A DNA stretch of 28,358 nucleotides from an uncultured Bilophila sp. (GCA_902373525.1 CABKMN010000030.1:1-28358), one strand, 5' to 3'; counted from the first letter of the stretch, positions 6,628-14,871 are shown. Numbers and translations are program-made. Notes: generated from the letters alone by a model not told the origin.

Positions 6628-7569
6628 ATGAAACCACTCGCTCCCATCGCCCCCACATCCATGCCCGATCTGGACCTCGTCGTGGAACAGCTGTGTGCGC
6701 CGTCCTCTCTCGAAACGGTTCTGCACCACCCGCTGCACGATTCGCCCATGCCCTCCCTTGAGGAGCTGGAAGAAATCATGTCGCGCCTCAAGGCGACGCT
6801 TTTCCCCGGCTATTTCGGCGTGTCCTGCGTTCATGTGGAATCCATGCGCTACCATCTCTCGGCGAATCTGGACTCCATTTTCCGCAAGCTGGCCGAGCAA
6901 ATCCGGCGCGGCGGCTGTTTCGCCTGCGCGAGCTACGCCACCGACTGCATGAGCTGCGAGCAGGTTTCGACCCGCAAGGCCATGGAGTTCATGCAGCGCC
7001 TCCCGCACATCCGCCGCATGCTCGCCTCCGACGCCAAGGCGGCCTATGAGGGCGATCCGGCGGCCTCCAGCGCCGGAGAGACGATTTTCTGCTATCCCTC
7101 GCTGCGGGCGATGACGCACCACCGCATCGCGCACGAGCTGTACACGCTGGGCGTGCCGGTCATCCCGCGCATCATTTCCGAAATGGCCCACTCCGCCACG
7201 GGCATCGACATCCACCCCGGCGCGACCATCGGCGAGGAATTCTTCATCGATCACGGCACGGGCGTGGTCATCGGCGAAACCGCGATCATCGGCAAGGGCT
7301 GCCGCCTCTATCAGGGCGTAACCCTCGGCGCGCTGTCCTTCCCCAAGGACGACGACGGCGTGCTGGTCAAGGGCATCCCCCGCCATCCCATCCTTGAGGA
7401 CAACGTCACGGTCTACGCCGGGGCGACCATCCTCGGGCGGATCACCATCGGCAAGGGCTCGATCATCGGCGGCAACGTCTGGGTGACCAAGGACGTGCCC
7501 GCCGGCGCCAAGGTCATCCAGAAGACCTCCACCCAGTCCACTACGGACCCGCTCGTCGGCAAGGCCTAA
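6628..7569 (+). CDS. cysE: Serine O-acetyltransferase
   Basis: A 313-residue serine acetyltransferase that makes O-acetylserine from serine and acetyl-CoA for cysteine synthesis. The N-terminal helical part (residues 1 to about 170) carries a central Cys-rich stretch (GGCFACASYATDCMSCEQ) not usual in E. coli CysE. The C-terminal left-handed beta-helix has hexapeptide repeats (GIDIHPGATIG, HGTGVVIGETAIIG, VTVYAGATILG). The catalytic His-Asp region is FFIDHGTGVVIGE. The length fits the longer EpsC-type plant/anaerobe acetyltransferases. Ribosome binding site CGAGG precedes ATG 6628. It lies 18 nt after dnaB and 2 nt before the lipoprotein gene. Confidence 0.93.
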   Translation: MKPLAPIAPTSMPDLDLVVEQLCAPSSLETVLHHPLHDSPMPSLEELEEIMSRLKATLFPGYFGVSCVHVESMRYHLSANLDSIFRKLAEQIRRGGCFACASYATDCMSCEQVSTRKAMEFMQRLPHIRRMLASDAKAAYEGDPAASSAGETIFCYPSLRAMTHHRIAHELYTLGVPVIPRIISEMAHSATGIDIHPGATIGEEFFIDHGTGVVIGETAIIGKGCRLYQGVTLGALSFPKDDDGVLVKGIPRHPILEDNVTVYAGATILGRITIGKGSIIGGNVWVTKDVPAGAKVIQKTSTQSTTDPLVGKA

Positions 7570-7571
7570 CC

Positions 7572-7694
7572 ATGAAAGCCCTCCTGCTGAGTCTCTGTCT
7601 CTTCGCGCTCGTTCTCGCCGGATGCACCGACGCCTCCACCGTCAAGGTCAAGGGCGAAATGCAGAACGGCGTCTCCATCGAACACCGCTCGTAA
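7572..7694 (+). CDS. Very small putative lipoprotein, 40 residues
   Basis: The frame starts 2 nt after the cysE stop and encodes MKALLLSLCLFALVLAGC, then 22 residues ending IEHRS. It has a positively charged start, a hydrophobic core and a clear lipobox (LAGC, cysteine at 18) for signal peptidase II. The mature part would be only about 23 residues (CTDASTVKVKGEMQNGVSIE and on), probably periplasmic-facing and membrane-anchored. AAGG within the end of cysE could serve as the ribosome binding site. The function is unknown. A hairpin element begins 4 nt after its stop, the same placement seen after other real genes. Confidence 0.7.
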   Translation: MKALLLSLCLFALVLAGCTDASTVKVKGEMQNGVSIEHRS

Positions 7695-7698
7695 ACAA

Positions 7699-7774
7699 TT
7701 GGAGGGGGAGGGAACCTGTTTCAGAAAGGTTTCCTCTCCCTCTCCAAACCTCCCCCTTTCTCTGCAAAGACTTC
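7699..7774 (+). repeat. Intergenic hairpin element, forward, after the lipoprotein gene
   Basis: Hairpin arms run from TTGGAGGG (7699 on) to CCTCTCCAA (ending 7747), with a core AACCTGTTTCAGAAAGGTT. The forward tail ends in AAAGACTTC (7766-7774). It starts 4 nt after a stop codon. It could also act in terminating the cysE operon, but there is no U-run. Confidence 0.75.
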
Positions 7775-8024
7775 ATATGCGGAACATGGCCCGTGCCTTG
7801 GCGTAGGGCCGGGCCGCGTTCTTCCCCGAGCGGATTCGCTGGCAGCGCCGATTTCCCGGAATGAGAAGTTTCTCAAACTGGGAACTCTTTTGGCGCAGCC
7901 GAAAAACCGCGCGGGGAAACAACAGGGGCATTTTATTGGGTATCACCCCCTATCACCCTGTTGGCTCGACAATTGCTTCAGAGGAAGCGACCGGACATCC
8001 GGCATCATTCCTCTGGAGGCTTTT
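7775..8024 (+). promoter_or_regulatory. Upstream regulatory region of the purine cluster
   Basis: No gene is seen in this gap. It contains a perfect 14-bp palindrome TGAGAAGTTTCTCA (7862-7875), about 90 bp before the sigma-54 promoter, in the usual place for an enhancer-binding-protein site. It also holds GGGTATCACCC (7938-7948), overlapping two direct TATCACCC copies spaced 10 bp (7941, 7951). Downstream of the promoter is an inverted repeat CCGGA/TCCGG (7991-8002), ahead of the ygeY ribosome binding site. Confidence 0.55.
7961..7978 (+). promoter_or_regulatory. Sigma-54 (-24/-12) promoter before ygeY
   Basis: TTGGCTCG (7961-7968) and TTGCTT (7973-7978) place GG at 7963-7964 and GC at 7975-7976 with exactly 10 bases between them. 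This matches the RpoN consensus TGGCACG-N4-TTGC with one substitution. Predicted transcription start is near 7988, giving a leader of about 37 nt to the ygeY ATG. RpoN promoters need an AAA+ activator, and none is encoded in this window. Confidence 0.85.
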
Positions 8025-9245
8025 ATGAGTACCGTCGATTTCTCCCGCGTAAACGAACTCGCCAAGCGTTATGAACCGGAAATGACCCGCTTTCTGCGCG
8101 ACATGATCCGCATTCCGAGCGAAAGCTGCCAAGAGGAAGGCGTCATCCGGCGTATCGGGGAAGAAATGGAAACGGTCGGCTTCGACCGGGTCCGAATCGA
8201 CAAGATGGGCAATGTGCTCGGGTACATCGGGACCGGTCCGCGCCTCATCGCCTTCGACGCGCACATCGACACCGTGGGCGTCGGCAACCGCGCCAACTGG
8301 ACCTTCGATCCCTACGAAGGCTATGAGGACGACGAAACCATCGGCGGACGCGGCGCAAGCGATCAGGAAGGCGGCATGGCGAGCATGGTCTACGCGGGGA
8401 AGATCATCAAGGAACTCGGCCTGTGCCCCGACGACTGCACCATCGTCATGGTCGGCACGGTGCAGGAAGAGGACTGCGACGGCCTGTGCTGGCAGTACAT
8501 CATCAACGAGGACGGGGTGAAGCCCGAATTCGTGGTGTCCACGGAACCCACGGACGGCGGCATCTATCGCGGCCAGCGCGGGCGCATGGAAATCCGCGTG
8601 GAGGTCAGCGGCGTCTCCTGCCACGGCTCCGCCCCCGAACGCGGCGACAACGCCATCTACCGCATGGCCCACATCCTGACCGAACTCGAACAGCTCAACA
8701 CCCGGCTCAAGGACGATCCCTTCCTCGGCAAGGGCACGCTCACCGTCTCCCAGATTTTCTCCACCTCCCCCTCCCGCTGCGCCGTGGCGGACGGCTGCGC
8801 CATCTCGGTGGACCGCCGCCTCACCTTCGGCGAAGACAAGGACCTCGCCATTTCCCAGATTGAGAATCTGCCTTCGGTCAAGGCGGCGGGCGACCGGGCC
8901 AAGGTGTCCATGTATACCTATGAAGTGCCCTCGTGGACCGGCCTCGTCTACCCCACGGACTGCTACTTCCCCACATGGGTCCTGCCCGAAGATCACCCCG
9001 TGACCAAGGCCGCCGAGGAAACCTACCGCACGCTGTTCGACCGCGAACCGCGCACCGACAAGTGGACCTTCTCCACCAACGGCGTGTCGATCATGGGCCG
9101 CTACGGCATCCCGGTCGTCGGCTTCGGACCCGGCAAGGAAAAGGAAGCCCACGCCCCGGACGAAAAGACGTGGAAGCGCGACCTCGTGGAATGCGCGGCC
9201 CTCTACGCCGCCCTGCCCGCCATCTATACGTCCTCCACAAAGTGA
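8025..9245 (+). CDS. ygeY: YgeY-type M20-family metallohydrolase (purine cluster)
   Basis: A 406-residue M20/ArgE/DapE-fold protein, near the 403 of E. coli YgeY. Metal ligands are visible in order: DAHIDT (His), GASDQEGG (bridging Asp), VQEEDCDG (catalytic Glu and metal Glu), STEPTD (Glu) and the C-terminal HAPDE His. It is likely a cytoplasmic amide/ureido hydrolase acting on a late ring-opened purine product; the exact substrate is inferred from the SDMH-cluster context. GGAGG (8015-8019) sits 5 nt before ATG 8025; in-frame codons from 7890 overlap the promoter and are not used. It is the first gene of the sigma-54 unit. Confidence 0.9.
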   Translation: MSTVDFSRVNELAKRYEPEMTRFLRDMIRIPSESCQEEGVIRRIGEEMETVGFDRVRIDKMGNVLGYIGTGPRLIAFDAHIDTVGVGNRANWTFDPYEGYEDDETIGGRGASDQEGGMASMVYAGKIIKELGLCPDDCTIVMVGTVQEEDCDGLCWQYIINEDGVKPEFVVSTEPTDGGIYRGQRGRMEIRVEVSGVSCHGSAPERGDNAIYRMAHILTELEQLNTRLKDDPFLGKGTLTVSQIFSTSPSRCAVADGCAISVDRRLTFGEDKDLAISQIENLPSVKAAGDRAKVSMYTYEVPSWTGLVYPTDCYFPTWVLPEDHPVTKAAEETYRTLFDREPRTDKWTFSTNGVSIMGRYGIPVVGFGPGKEKEAHAPDEKTWKRDLVECAALYAALPAIYTSSTK

Positions 9246-9293
9246 CCATTCGACAATAATCCCTCTCTCCGTCAAGGATTCCATGAAGATACC

Positions 9294-9380
9294 AGTCTTG
9301 GGAAGATGGAGAGGATGGGGGTTCGGGAAAGGGGATGAAGACGCCCTTCTTCAGAAAGGTTTCTTCCTCCCCTTCCCCCG
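9294..9380 (-). repeat. Intergenic hairpin element, reverse, before carbamate kinase
   Basis: The reverse tail starts AGTCTT (9294-9299). Imperfect arms follow (CGGGAAAGGGG from 9324; CCCCTTCCCCCG ending 9380) around a core with loop TTCA, the complement of the TGAA loop in forward copies. It ends 26 nt before ATG 9407. Confidence 0.7.
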
Positions 9381-9406
9381 GACGTTCCTTCCATCAGGAG
9401 CCAATC

Positions 9407-10369
9407 ATGAGCCGAAAGCTGGCGGTCATCGCCATCGGGGGCAACTCCCTCATCAAGCACCGCGACAAGCAGAGTGTCGAGGACCAGTACCTCGCGTTGT
9501 GCGAAACGATGGAGCACATCGCCGACGTCATCGAACAGGGCTGGCAGGTGCTGATCACCCACGGCAACGGTCCGCAGGTGGGCTTCATCATGCTGCGCTC
9601 GGAAATCGCCCGTTCGGTCGCCGGGCTGCACATCGTCCCGCTGGTGAGCTGCGTCGCGGACACGCAGGGCGCGATAGGCTACCAGATACAGCAGGCGCTG
9701 GACAACGTGCTCCGGCGGCGCGGCCTTGCGGAAAAGGCGGGCCGGACCGTCTCGCTGGTCACGCAGGTCCGCGTGGACATCGCCGATCCCGGCTTCACCG
9801 ATCCCGACAAGTTCGTAGGCGAATTCTACACCGAAGACCAAATCCCCGGCCTGCGCGAGCAGCACCCCGACTGGATTCTCAAGCCGGACGCCGACCGGGG
9901 TTGGCGGCGCGTGGTCCCCTCGCCCAAGCCCTGCGAAATCATTGAGCTGGACGCCGTCCGTTCCCTGCTCGGCGCGGGATTCAACGTGGTCGCCGTGGGC
10001 GGCGGAGGCATCCCCGTGGTGCGGATGCCCGAGGGTCTTTTCGGCGTGGACGCGGTCATCGACAAGGACCTCGCCTCCTCCCTGCTCGCCAATCAGCTCG
10101 GCGCGGACCTCCTCGCCATCTCCACGGGCGTCCGCAACGTCGCCCTCAACTACGGCACGCCCATGCAGCGGCCTCTGCACGGCGTCCCCGTCTCCGAAAT
10201 GGAACGCTACCTTGCGGAAGGACACTTCCCCGCCGGAAGCATGGGACCCAAGATCAGGGCCGCCGTGGACTTCATCCGCAACGGCGGCACCGAAGTGATC
10301 ATTACCAGCCCCGAATTCCTCAACGCCGCGCTCACGCAGGGCGTGGGGACACATATTACCAGAGAGTAA
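9407..10369 (+). CDS. arcC: Carbamate kinase (ArcC/YqeA type)
   Basis: A 320-residue amino-acid-kinase-fold protein that converts carbamoyl phosphate plus ADP to ATP, CO2 and ammonia, the energy-yielding end of the pathway. Key segments are GGNSLIK (phosphate loop), THGNGPQVG, AVGGGGIPV, DKDLASSLLANQLGADLL and GSMGPKIRAA. ATG 9407 follows TCAGGAG; an upstream in-frame ATG at 9335 lies inside the hairpin element and is rejected. It sits between ygeY and ygeW, as yqeA sits in the E. coli guild, and is only 12 nt from ygeW. Carbamoyl phosphate is presumably supplied by YgeW running in the phosphorolytic direction (inference). Confidence 0.93.
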   Translation: MSRKLAVIAIGGNSLIKHRDKQSVEDQYLALCETMEHIADVIEQGWQVLITHGNGPQVGFIMLRSEIARSVAGLHIVPLVSCVADTQGAIGYQIQQALDNVLRRRGLAEKAGRTVSLVTQVRVDIADPGFTDPDKFVGEFYTEDQIPGLREQHPDWILKPDADRGWRRVVPSPKPCEIIELDAVRSLLGAGFNVVAVGGGGIPVVRMPEGLFGVDAVIDKDLASSLLANQLGADLLAISTGVRNVALNYGTPMQRPLHGVPVSEMERYLAEGHFPAGSMGPKIRAAVDFIRNGGTEVIITSPEFLNAALTQGVGTHITRE

Positions 10370-10381
10370 CAGGAGCGTCTC

Positions 10382-11578
10382 ATGGACAAGACCCGCATCC
10401 GCGACTATATCGGCCAGCTCGCCCGCCGCGACTATCGCCGCATGTACCTGAACGACTTCTTCCTGACGTGGGAGAAGACGGACGACGAAATCGCCGCCAC
10501 CTTCCTTGTGGCGGAAATCCTGCGCGGCCTGCGCGAAGCCAACATCTCCTGTCGGATGTTCGATTCCGGGCTCGGCATTTCCCTGTTCCGGGACAACTCC
10601 ACCCGTACGCGGTTCAGCTTCGCCAGCGCCTGCAACCTGCTCGGCCTTGAGGTGCAGGACCTCGACGAAGGCAAGTCGCAGATCGCCCACGGCGAAACCG
10701 TGCGCGAAACCGCGAACATGATTTCCTTCATGGCCGACGTCATCGGCATCCGCGACGACATGTACATCGGCAAGGGCAACGCCTATATGCGCTCCGTGGC
10801 CGACGCCGTGGAGGAAGGCCGCCGCGACGGCGTGCTGGAGCAGCGCCCCACGCTGGTGAACCTCCAGTGCGACATCGACCACCCCACGCAGTGCATGGCC
10901 GACATGCTGCACATCATCAATCGATTCGGCGGGGTGGAGAACCTCAAGGGCAAAAGGATCGCCATGAGCTGGGCCTATTCGCCGTCCTACGGCAAGCCGC
11001 TCTCCGTGCCGCAGGGCGTCATCGGCCTGATGACCCGGTTCGGGATGGACGTGGTGCTGGCGCATCCCGAAGGCTACGAGGTCATGGACGGCGTCGAGGA
11101 GGTGGCCCGCCGCAACGCCGCCGAAACGGGCGGGTCCTACACCCGGACGAACGACATGGCGGAAGCCTTCCGGGGCGCGGACATCGTGTATCCCAAGAGC
11201 TGGGCGCCCTTCGCCGCCATGCAGCGGCGCACCGAGCTTTACGGCGCGGGCGACATGGACGGCATCAGGGCGCTGGAAAAGGAACTCCTCGCCCAGAACG
11301 CGGCCCATAAGGATTGGGAATGCACCGAAAGCCTGATGGCTTCCACGCGCAACGGCAAGGCGCTGTACATGCACTGCCTGCCCGCCGACATTTCCGGCGT
11401 ATCCTGCGCCGAAGGCGAGGTGGCGGGCAGCGTGTTCGACCGCTACCGCGTGCCGCTGTACAAGGAAGCCAGCTATAAGCCCTATATCATCGCCGCAATG
11501 ATCACCCTCGCCCGCAAGCGCAACCCCGCCGATCTGCTCCTTGAGCTGCTCGAAAAGGGCGCGCCCCGGTGTCTGTAA
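10382..11578 (+). CDS. ygeW: Knotted carbamoyltransferase YgeW
   Basis: A 398-residue transcarbamylase-fold protein of the YgeW family. It has the carbamoyl-phosphate motif STRTR (residues about 73-77), HPTQ (about 167-170) and HCLP (about 331-334). The family is known as a knotted carbamoyltransferase distinct from ornithine and aspartate carbamoyltransferases. It is proposed to transfer a carbamoyl group to or from a diaminopropionate-like acceptor, but the physiological substrate is not settled. Here it lies 12 nt after carbamate kinase (ribosome binding site AGGAG), consistent with phosphorolysis of a ureido compound feeding ATP synthesis. A perfect-stem hairpin element follows its stop by 8 nt. 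Confidence 0.93.
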   Translation: MDKTRIRDYIGQLARRDYRRMYLNDFFLTWEKTDDEIAATFLVAEILRGLREANISCRMFDSGLGISLFRDNSTRTRFSFASACNLLGLEVQDLDEGKSQIAHGETVRETANMISFMADVIGIRDDMYIGKGNAYMRSVADAVEEGRRDGVLEQRPTLVNLQCDIDHPTQCMADMLHIINRFGGVENLKGKRIAMSWAYSPSYGKPLSVPQGVIGLMTRFGMDVVLAHPEGYEVMDGVEEVARRNAAETGGSYTRTNDMAEAFRGADIVYPKSWAPFAAMQRRTELYGAGDMDGIRALEKELLAQNAAHKDWECTESLMASTRNGKALYMHCLPADISGVSCAEGEVAGSVFDRYRVPLYKEASYKPYIIAAMITLARKRNPADLLLELLEKGAPRCL

Positions 11579-11586
11579 CAATGAAG

Positions 11587-11670
11587 ATTGGGGAGGGAGA
11601 GGGGAACCCTTCTGAAGAAGGGTTCCCCTCTCCCTCCCCAATCCCCACCCTCTCTTCCCCTAAGACCTTC
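11587..11670 (+). repeat. Intergenic hairpin element, forward, perfect 26-bp stem
   Basis: The arms 11587-11612 and 11617-11642 are perfectly complementary over 26 bp (outer end ATTGGGG, inner end CCCTTC) with loop TGAA. The tail ends AAGACCTTC (11662-11670). It lies 8 nt after the ygeW stop. This is the cleanest copy in the window. Confidence 0.85.
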
Positions 11671-11938
11671 AAGTGATGGGGAGGTTGCGCGGCGGGAGTC
11701 CCGTTGACTGGAAGGCCGGAAACGACGGGGAACGCGGCGGACGACGATTCGTCCGGGCGGCCTGAGAAACGTTTCCTTTGCGGAGCATGGGCAAGATGGT
11801 ATAGGTAAAGGTAAGGACAAAACTCCCGATGCGTCTTCTCCCCGCCGGACATCTTTGCGGCGGAGGAAAACGCAGGAAAAGGGAACGGTTCCCGGAGGCG
11901 CCTCCTCCGTATCCTCCAGCGTCCTCAGGAGAAAGGCC
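11671..11938 (+). promoter_or_regulatory. Leader region of the fused xanthine dehydrogenase gene
   Basis: No gene is seen. A weak promoter-like pair, TTGCGG (11778-11783) and TATAGG (11800-11805) with a 16-nt spacer, is present. Just before the gene are two adjacent perfect palindromes: GGGAACGGTTCCC (11881-11893) and GGAGGCGCCTCC (11894-11905). They could be an operator or an RNA structure; neither role is proven. Confidence 0.35.
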
Positions 11939-14518
11939 ATGATCGCGTTCAGGCTCAACGGGCAGACGACGGTTTACGACGGCGATCCCGCCGTTTCGCT
12001 CCTCTCCCACCTCCGCAACGACCGGCATCTCACGGCGGCGAAGGACGGCTGCTCGGCGCAGGCGGCCTGCGGGGCCTGTCTCGTGGAACTGAACGGCAAG
12101 GCGTGCCTCGCCTGCTCCACGCCCATGAGCAAGGTGGCCGACGGCGAGGTGATCACGCTTGAGGGCCTGCCGGAAACGCTCCGCCGGACGCTCGGCATGG
12201 CCTTCGTCAACCGGGGGGCCGTGCAGTGCGGCTTCTGTACGCCCGGCTTCCTGATGCGCGCCAAGGTGTTGCTGCAAAGCAATCCCGATCCCTCCCGCGC
12301 CGAAGTGGTCAAGGCCGTCCGTCCGCATCTCTGCCGCTGCACCGGCTACGTCAAGCTCGTGGACGCCATCCTCGACGCCGCCAAGGCGTTACGGGAAGGC
12401 AACATTCCCGAACCGGACCGCAATCCCCGCCTCGGCTCGGGCTGGCCCAAGTACGGCGGCTATGAGCGCGCCACCGGCACCCGGCCTTTCGTCAACGATC
12501 TCGACGCGCCCGGCATGGCGCACGGGGCCATCGTGTTCAGCGGACATCCCCGCGCCCGCGTGCTCGCCATCCGCACCGGAGAGGCCGAATCCATGCCCGG
12601 CGTCGTCCGCATCCTCACCGCCGAGGACATCCCCGGCGAACGCGTGCTCGGCCTCTACGCCAAGGACTGGCCCGTCTACGTCAAGGCCGGGGAAATCACC
12701 CGCTACATCGGCGACGCGCTGGCCTGCGTGGTTGCGGAAACCGAAGCCGAAGCCCGCGCCGCAGCCGCCCGCGTAACGGTCGATTACGAAGTCCTGACGC
12801 CGCTCCTCGACATGGAAGAGGCGGAAACATCGCCCATTCATATCCACGAGCACGGGAACATCCTGCTGGACAAGACCATCGTGCGCGGCGACCCCGTGGA
12901 CGAGGCCCTGAGCCGCTGCGCGTTCATCGCCGAGGCCACCTACCGGACGCAGGCCGTGGAGCACGCCTTCATCGAGCCGGAAGCCGCGCTGGCGGTTCCC
13001 GAAGCGGGCGGGGTCCGGCTGTACGTCCAGTCGCAGGGCATCTGGCACGACAAGGCCGACATCGCCGCCCTGCTCCATGTGCCCACGCCCAAGGTCACGG
13101 TCACGCTGGCCGACTCCGGCGGGGCGTTCGGCGGCAAGGAGGACTTCACCTGCCAGCCCCACGCCGCGCTGGCCGCCTTCCTGCTCGGGCGTCCGGTCAA
13201 GGTGCGCCTCTCCCGCCCCGAATCCATCCGCATGCACCCCAAGCGCCACGGCATGAAGCTCCACTACATCATCGGCTGCGACGAAAAGGGGCTTCTCCGG
13301 GCCGCCAAGGTCCGCATCATCGCGGACACCGGGGCCTACGCCTCGGCGGGCGGCCCGGTCGTGACCCGCACCGGCACCCACGCCACCAGCGCTTATCACA
13401 TTCCCTCCGTGGACGTACACGTCAAGGCCGTGTTCACCAACAACCTCCCGGCGGGCGCGTTCCGGGGCTTCGGGGTAAACCAGTCCAATTTCGCGATGGA
13501 ATGCCTCATCGACGAACTTTGCGAAAAGGGCGGCTTCGACCGCTGGCGGTTCCGCTACGACAACGCCGTCGCGCCGGGCCGCATGGTCACCACCGGGCAG
13601 GTGCTCGGCGAGGGAACCGCCCTGCGCGAAACCCTGCTCGCCGTACGCGACGCCTTTTACGCCCATCCCCGCGCGGGCATCGCCTGCGCCGTCAAGAACT
13701 CCGGCATCGGCAACGGCATCCCCGAGCCCTGCGATTGTTACCTTGAAGTACATCCCGCGCCGGATCAGCCCGCCGGGGCGCGGCTCATGCTGCATCACGG
13801 CTGGACGGAGATGGGACAGGGCATCAATACCGTGGCTCGGCAGATGCTCTGCGAAGTCGCAAACCTCGGCCCCGACATCGACATCGGCGTCACCGCATCC
13901 ACGGAATACGGCGCGTTCGCGGGCAGCACCACCGCCAGCCGGGGCACGTTCCAGCTCGGGCACGCCGTGGTCAACGCCGCGCGGCAGCTTAGGCACGATC
14001 TGAACAAGTACGGCGGGCGGCTCGACCGGCTCGTGGGCCGCTTCTACAAGGGGCACTACGACTCCGCCGGACAGACCTCCGGGCAGGGCGCGCCGGGTGA
14101 AATCCGCAACCACGTTTCCTACAGTTTCGCCACCCACGTCGCCTTCATGGACGAGCACGGCAGACTGGAAAAGATCATCGCCGCGCACGACTCGGGCCGC
14201 GTCGTCAACCGTCCGCTCTACGAAGGGCAGGTACAGGGCGGCGTGGTCATGGGCATGGGCTACGCCCTGACCGAGAGCATCCCGGTCGAGGACGGCTACC
14301 TGACCTCGGGCAAGCTCAACGCCTGCGGCCTCCCGCGTTCGACGGACGTGCCGGACATCGAGGTCATCGCCGTGGAGGTGCCCGATCCCGAGGGGCCGTG
14401 CGGGGCCAAGGGCATCGGTGAAATCGCCTGCATCCCCACCGCTCCCGCCATCGTCAACGCGCTGTACACGGTGGACGGCATCCGCAGGCGGGAGTTGCCC
14501 GTGGGCAGGAAGAGGTAA
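11939..14518 (+). CDS. Selenium-dependent-type xanthine dehydrogenase, 2Fe-2S and Mo domains fused
   Basis: An 859-residue molybdenum hydroxylase. The first 2Fe-2S site is residues about 38-61 (GCSAQAACGACLVELNGKAC) and the second about 96-135 (QCGFC and CRCTGY). The molybdopterin domain follows directly, with no FAD domain: GGAFGGKED (about 394-402), AFRGFG (about 507-512), and KGIGE (about 824-828) with the catalytic Glu. The length fits the selenium-dependent xanthine dehydrogenase family; E. coli XdhD (956 residues) is the related alternative. It retains GGKE, whose Glu contacts purine in classical xanthine dehydrogenase, so a purine substrate is likely. The start at ATG 11939 follows AGGAGAAAGG. 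The FAD partner is not adjacent. Confidence 0.88.
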   Translation: MIAFRLNGQTTVYDGDPAVSLLSHLRNDRHLTAAKDGCSAQAACGACLVELNGKACLACSTPMSKVADGEVITLEGLPETLRRTLGMAFVNRGAVQCGFCTPGFLMRAKVLLQSNPDPSRAEVVKAVRPHLCRCTGYVKLVDAILDAAKALREGNIPEPDRNPRLGSGWPKYGGYERATGTRPFVNDLDAPGMAHGAIVFSGHPRARVLAIRTGEAESMPGVVRILTAEDIPGERVLGLYAKDWPVYVKAGEITRYIGDALACVVAETEAEARAAAARVTVDYEVLTPLLDMEEAETSPIHIHEHGNILLDKTIVRGDPVDEALSRCAFIAEATYRTQAVEHAFIEPEAALAVPEAGGVRLYVQSQGIWHDKADIAALLHVPTPKVTVTLADSGGAFGGKEDFTCQPHAALAAFLLGRPVKVRLSRPESIRMHPKRHGMKLHYIIGCDEKGLLRAAKVRIIADTGAYASAGGPVVTRTGTHATSAYHIPSVDVHVKAVFTNNLPAGAFRGFGVNQSNFAMECLIDELCEKGGFDRWRFRYDNAVAPGRMVTTGQVLGEGTALRETLLAVRDAFYAHPRAGIACAVKNSGIGNGIPEPCDCYLEVHPAPDQPAGARLMLHHGWTEMGQGINTVARQMLCEVANLGPDIDIGVTASTEYGAFAGSTTASRGTFQLGHAVVNAARQLRHDLNKYGGRLDRLVGRFYKGHYDSAGQTSGQGAPGEIRNHVSYSFATHVAFMDEHGRLEKIIAAHDSGRVVNRPLYEGQVQGGVVMGMGYALTESIPVEDGYLTSGKLNACGLPRSTDVPDIEVIAVEVPDPEGPCGAKGIGEIACIPTAPAIVNALYTVDGIRRRELPVGRKR

Positions 14519-14630
14519 CGCCTCCGGCGGCCAAGGGGCTACCGCCCCCTGGACCCCTGTGCGGGGGAAATGATTTCCCCCGAACCCCCTCGGAAAAGGC
14601 GGTACGGCGATATGGGAAACGCCGTACGGC
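14519..14630. repeat. Cluster of small palindromes after the fused xanthine dehydrogenase gene
   Basis: Three hairpins occur in 110 bases. AGGGGC/CCCCT lies near 14534-14550. CGGGGGAAA (14562-14570)/TTTCCCCCG (14574-14582) has a 3-nt loop. GTACGGCG (14602-14609)/CGCCGTAC (14620-14627) follows GGAAAAGGC. The last resembles the minus-strand terminator at 3344-3378, including the A-run that would be a U-run on the minus strand. None has a + strand U-tract. Confidence 0.5.
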
Positions 14631-14750
14631 ATACCGACCTCTTTGATACAAACAAAATCCCTTGCTCAAGATCACAAGGCCCCCAGCCCGCCCGGTGAAA
14701 CCGCTCACGATCACAGGGCCGACCGGCAACAGGGATTCGATACAGTCAAC
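14631..14750. other. Intergenic DNA with no gene seen
   Basis: I see no coding signal and no clear promoter between the palindromes and the reverse hairpin element. An in-frame upstream extension of ssnA through this stretch is low-complexity and rejected. Confidence 0.4.
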
Positions 14751-14829
14751 GGTCTTGGGAGGTGGAGGGCTGGGGGGCCGGGGAAGGGAGGAGGAAGCCT
14801 TTCTTCAGAAAGGTTCCTCCTCCCTTCCC
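14751..14829 (-). repeat. Intergenic hairpin element, reverse, before ssnA
   Basis: The reverse tail starts GGTCTT (14751-14756). Arms 14781-14803 and 14808-14829 pair over about 22 bp with a single bulged base and loop TTCA. A further CGGGG/CCCCG hairpin follows at 14831-14845. The main hairpin ends 42 nt before ATG 14872. Confidence 0.75.
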
Positions 14830-14871
14830 ACGGGGCTTCACCCCGCCCCCCAAACACACAAGGACGACGCT

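Noticed and set aside
5023..7386. Long minus-strand frame opposite dnaB and cysE (787 codons)
   Set aside because: It is a high-GC shadow of strongly supported + strand genes, with His/Gly/Arg-rich composition. Similar frames opposite ygeY-ygeW, the hydroxylases and ygfK are rejected for the same reason.
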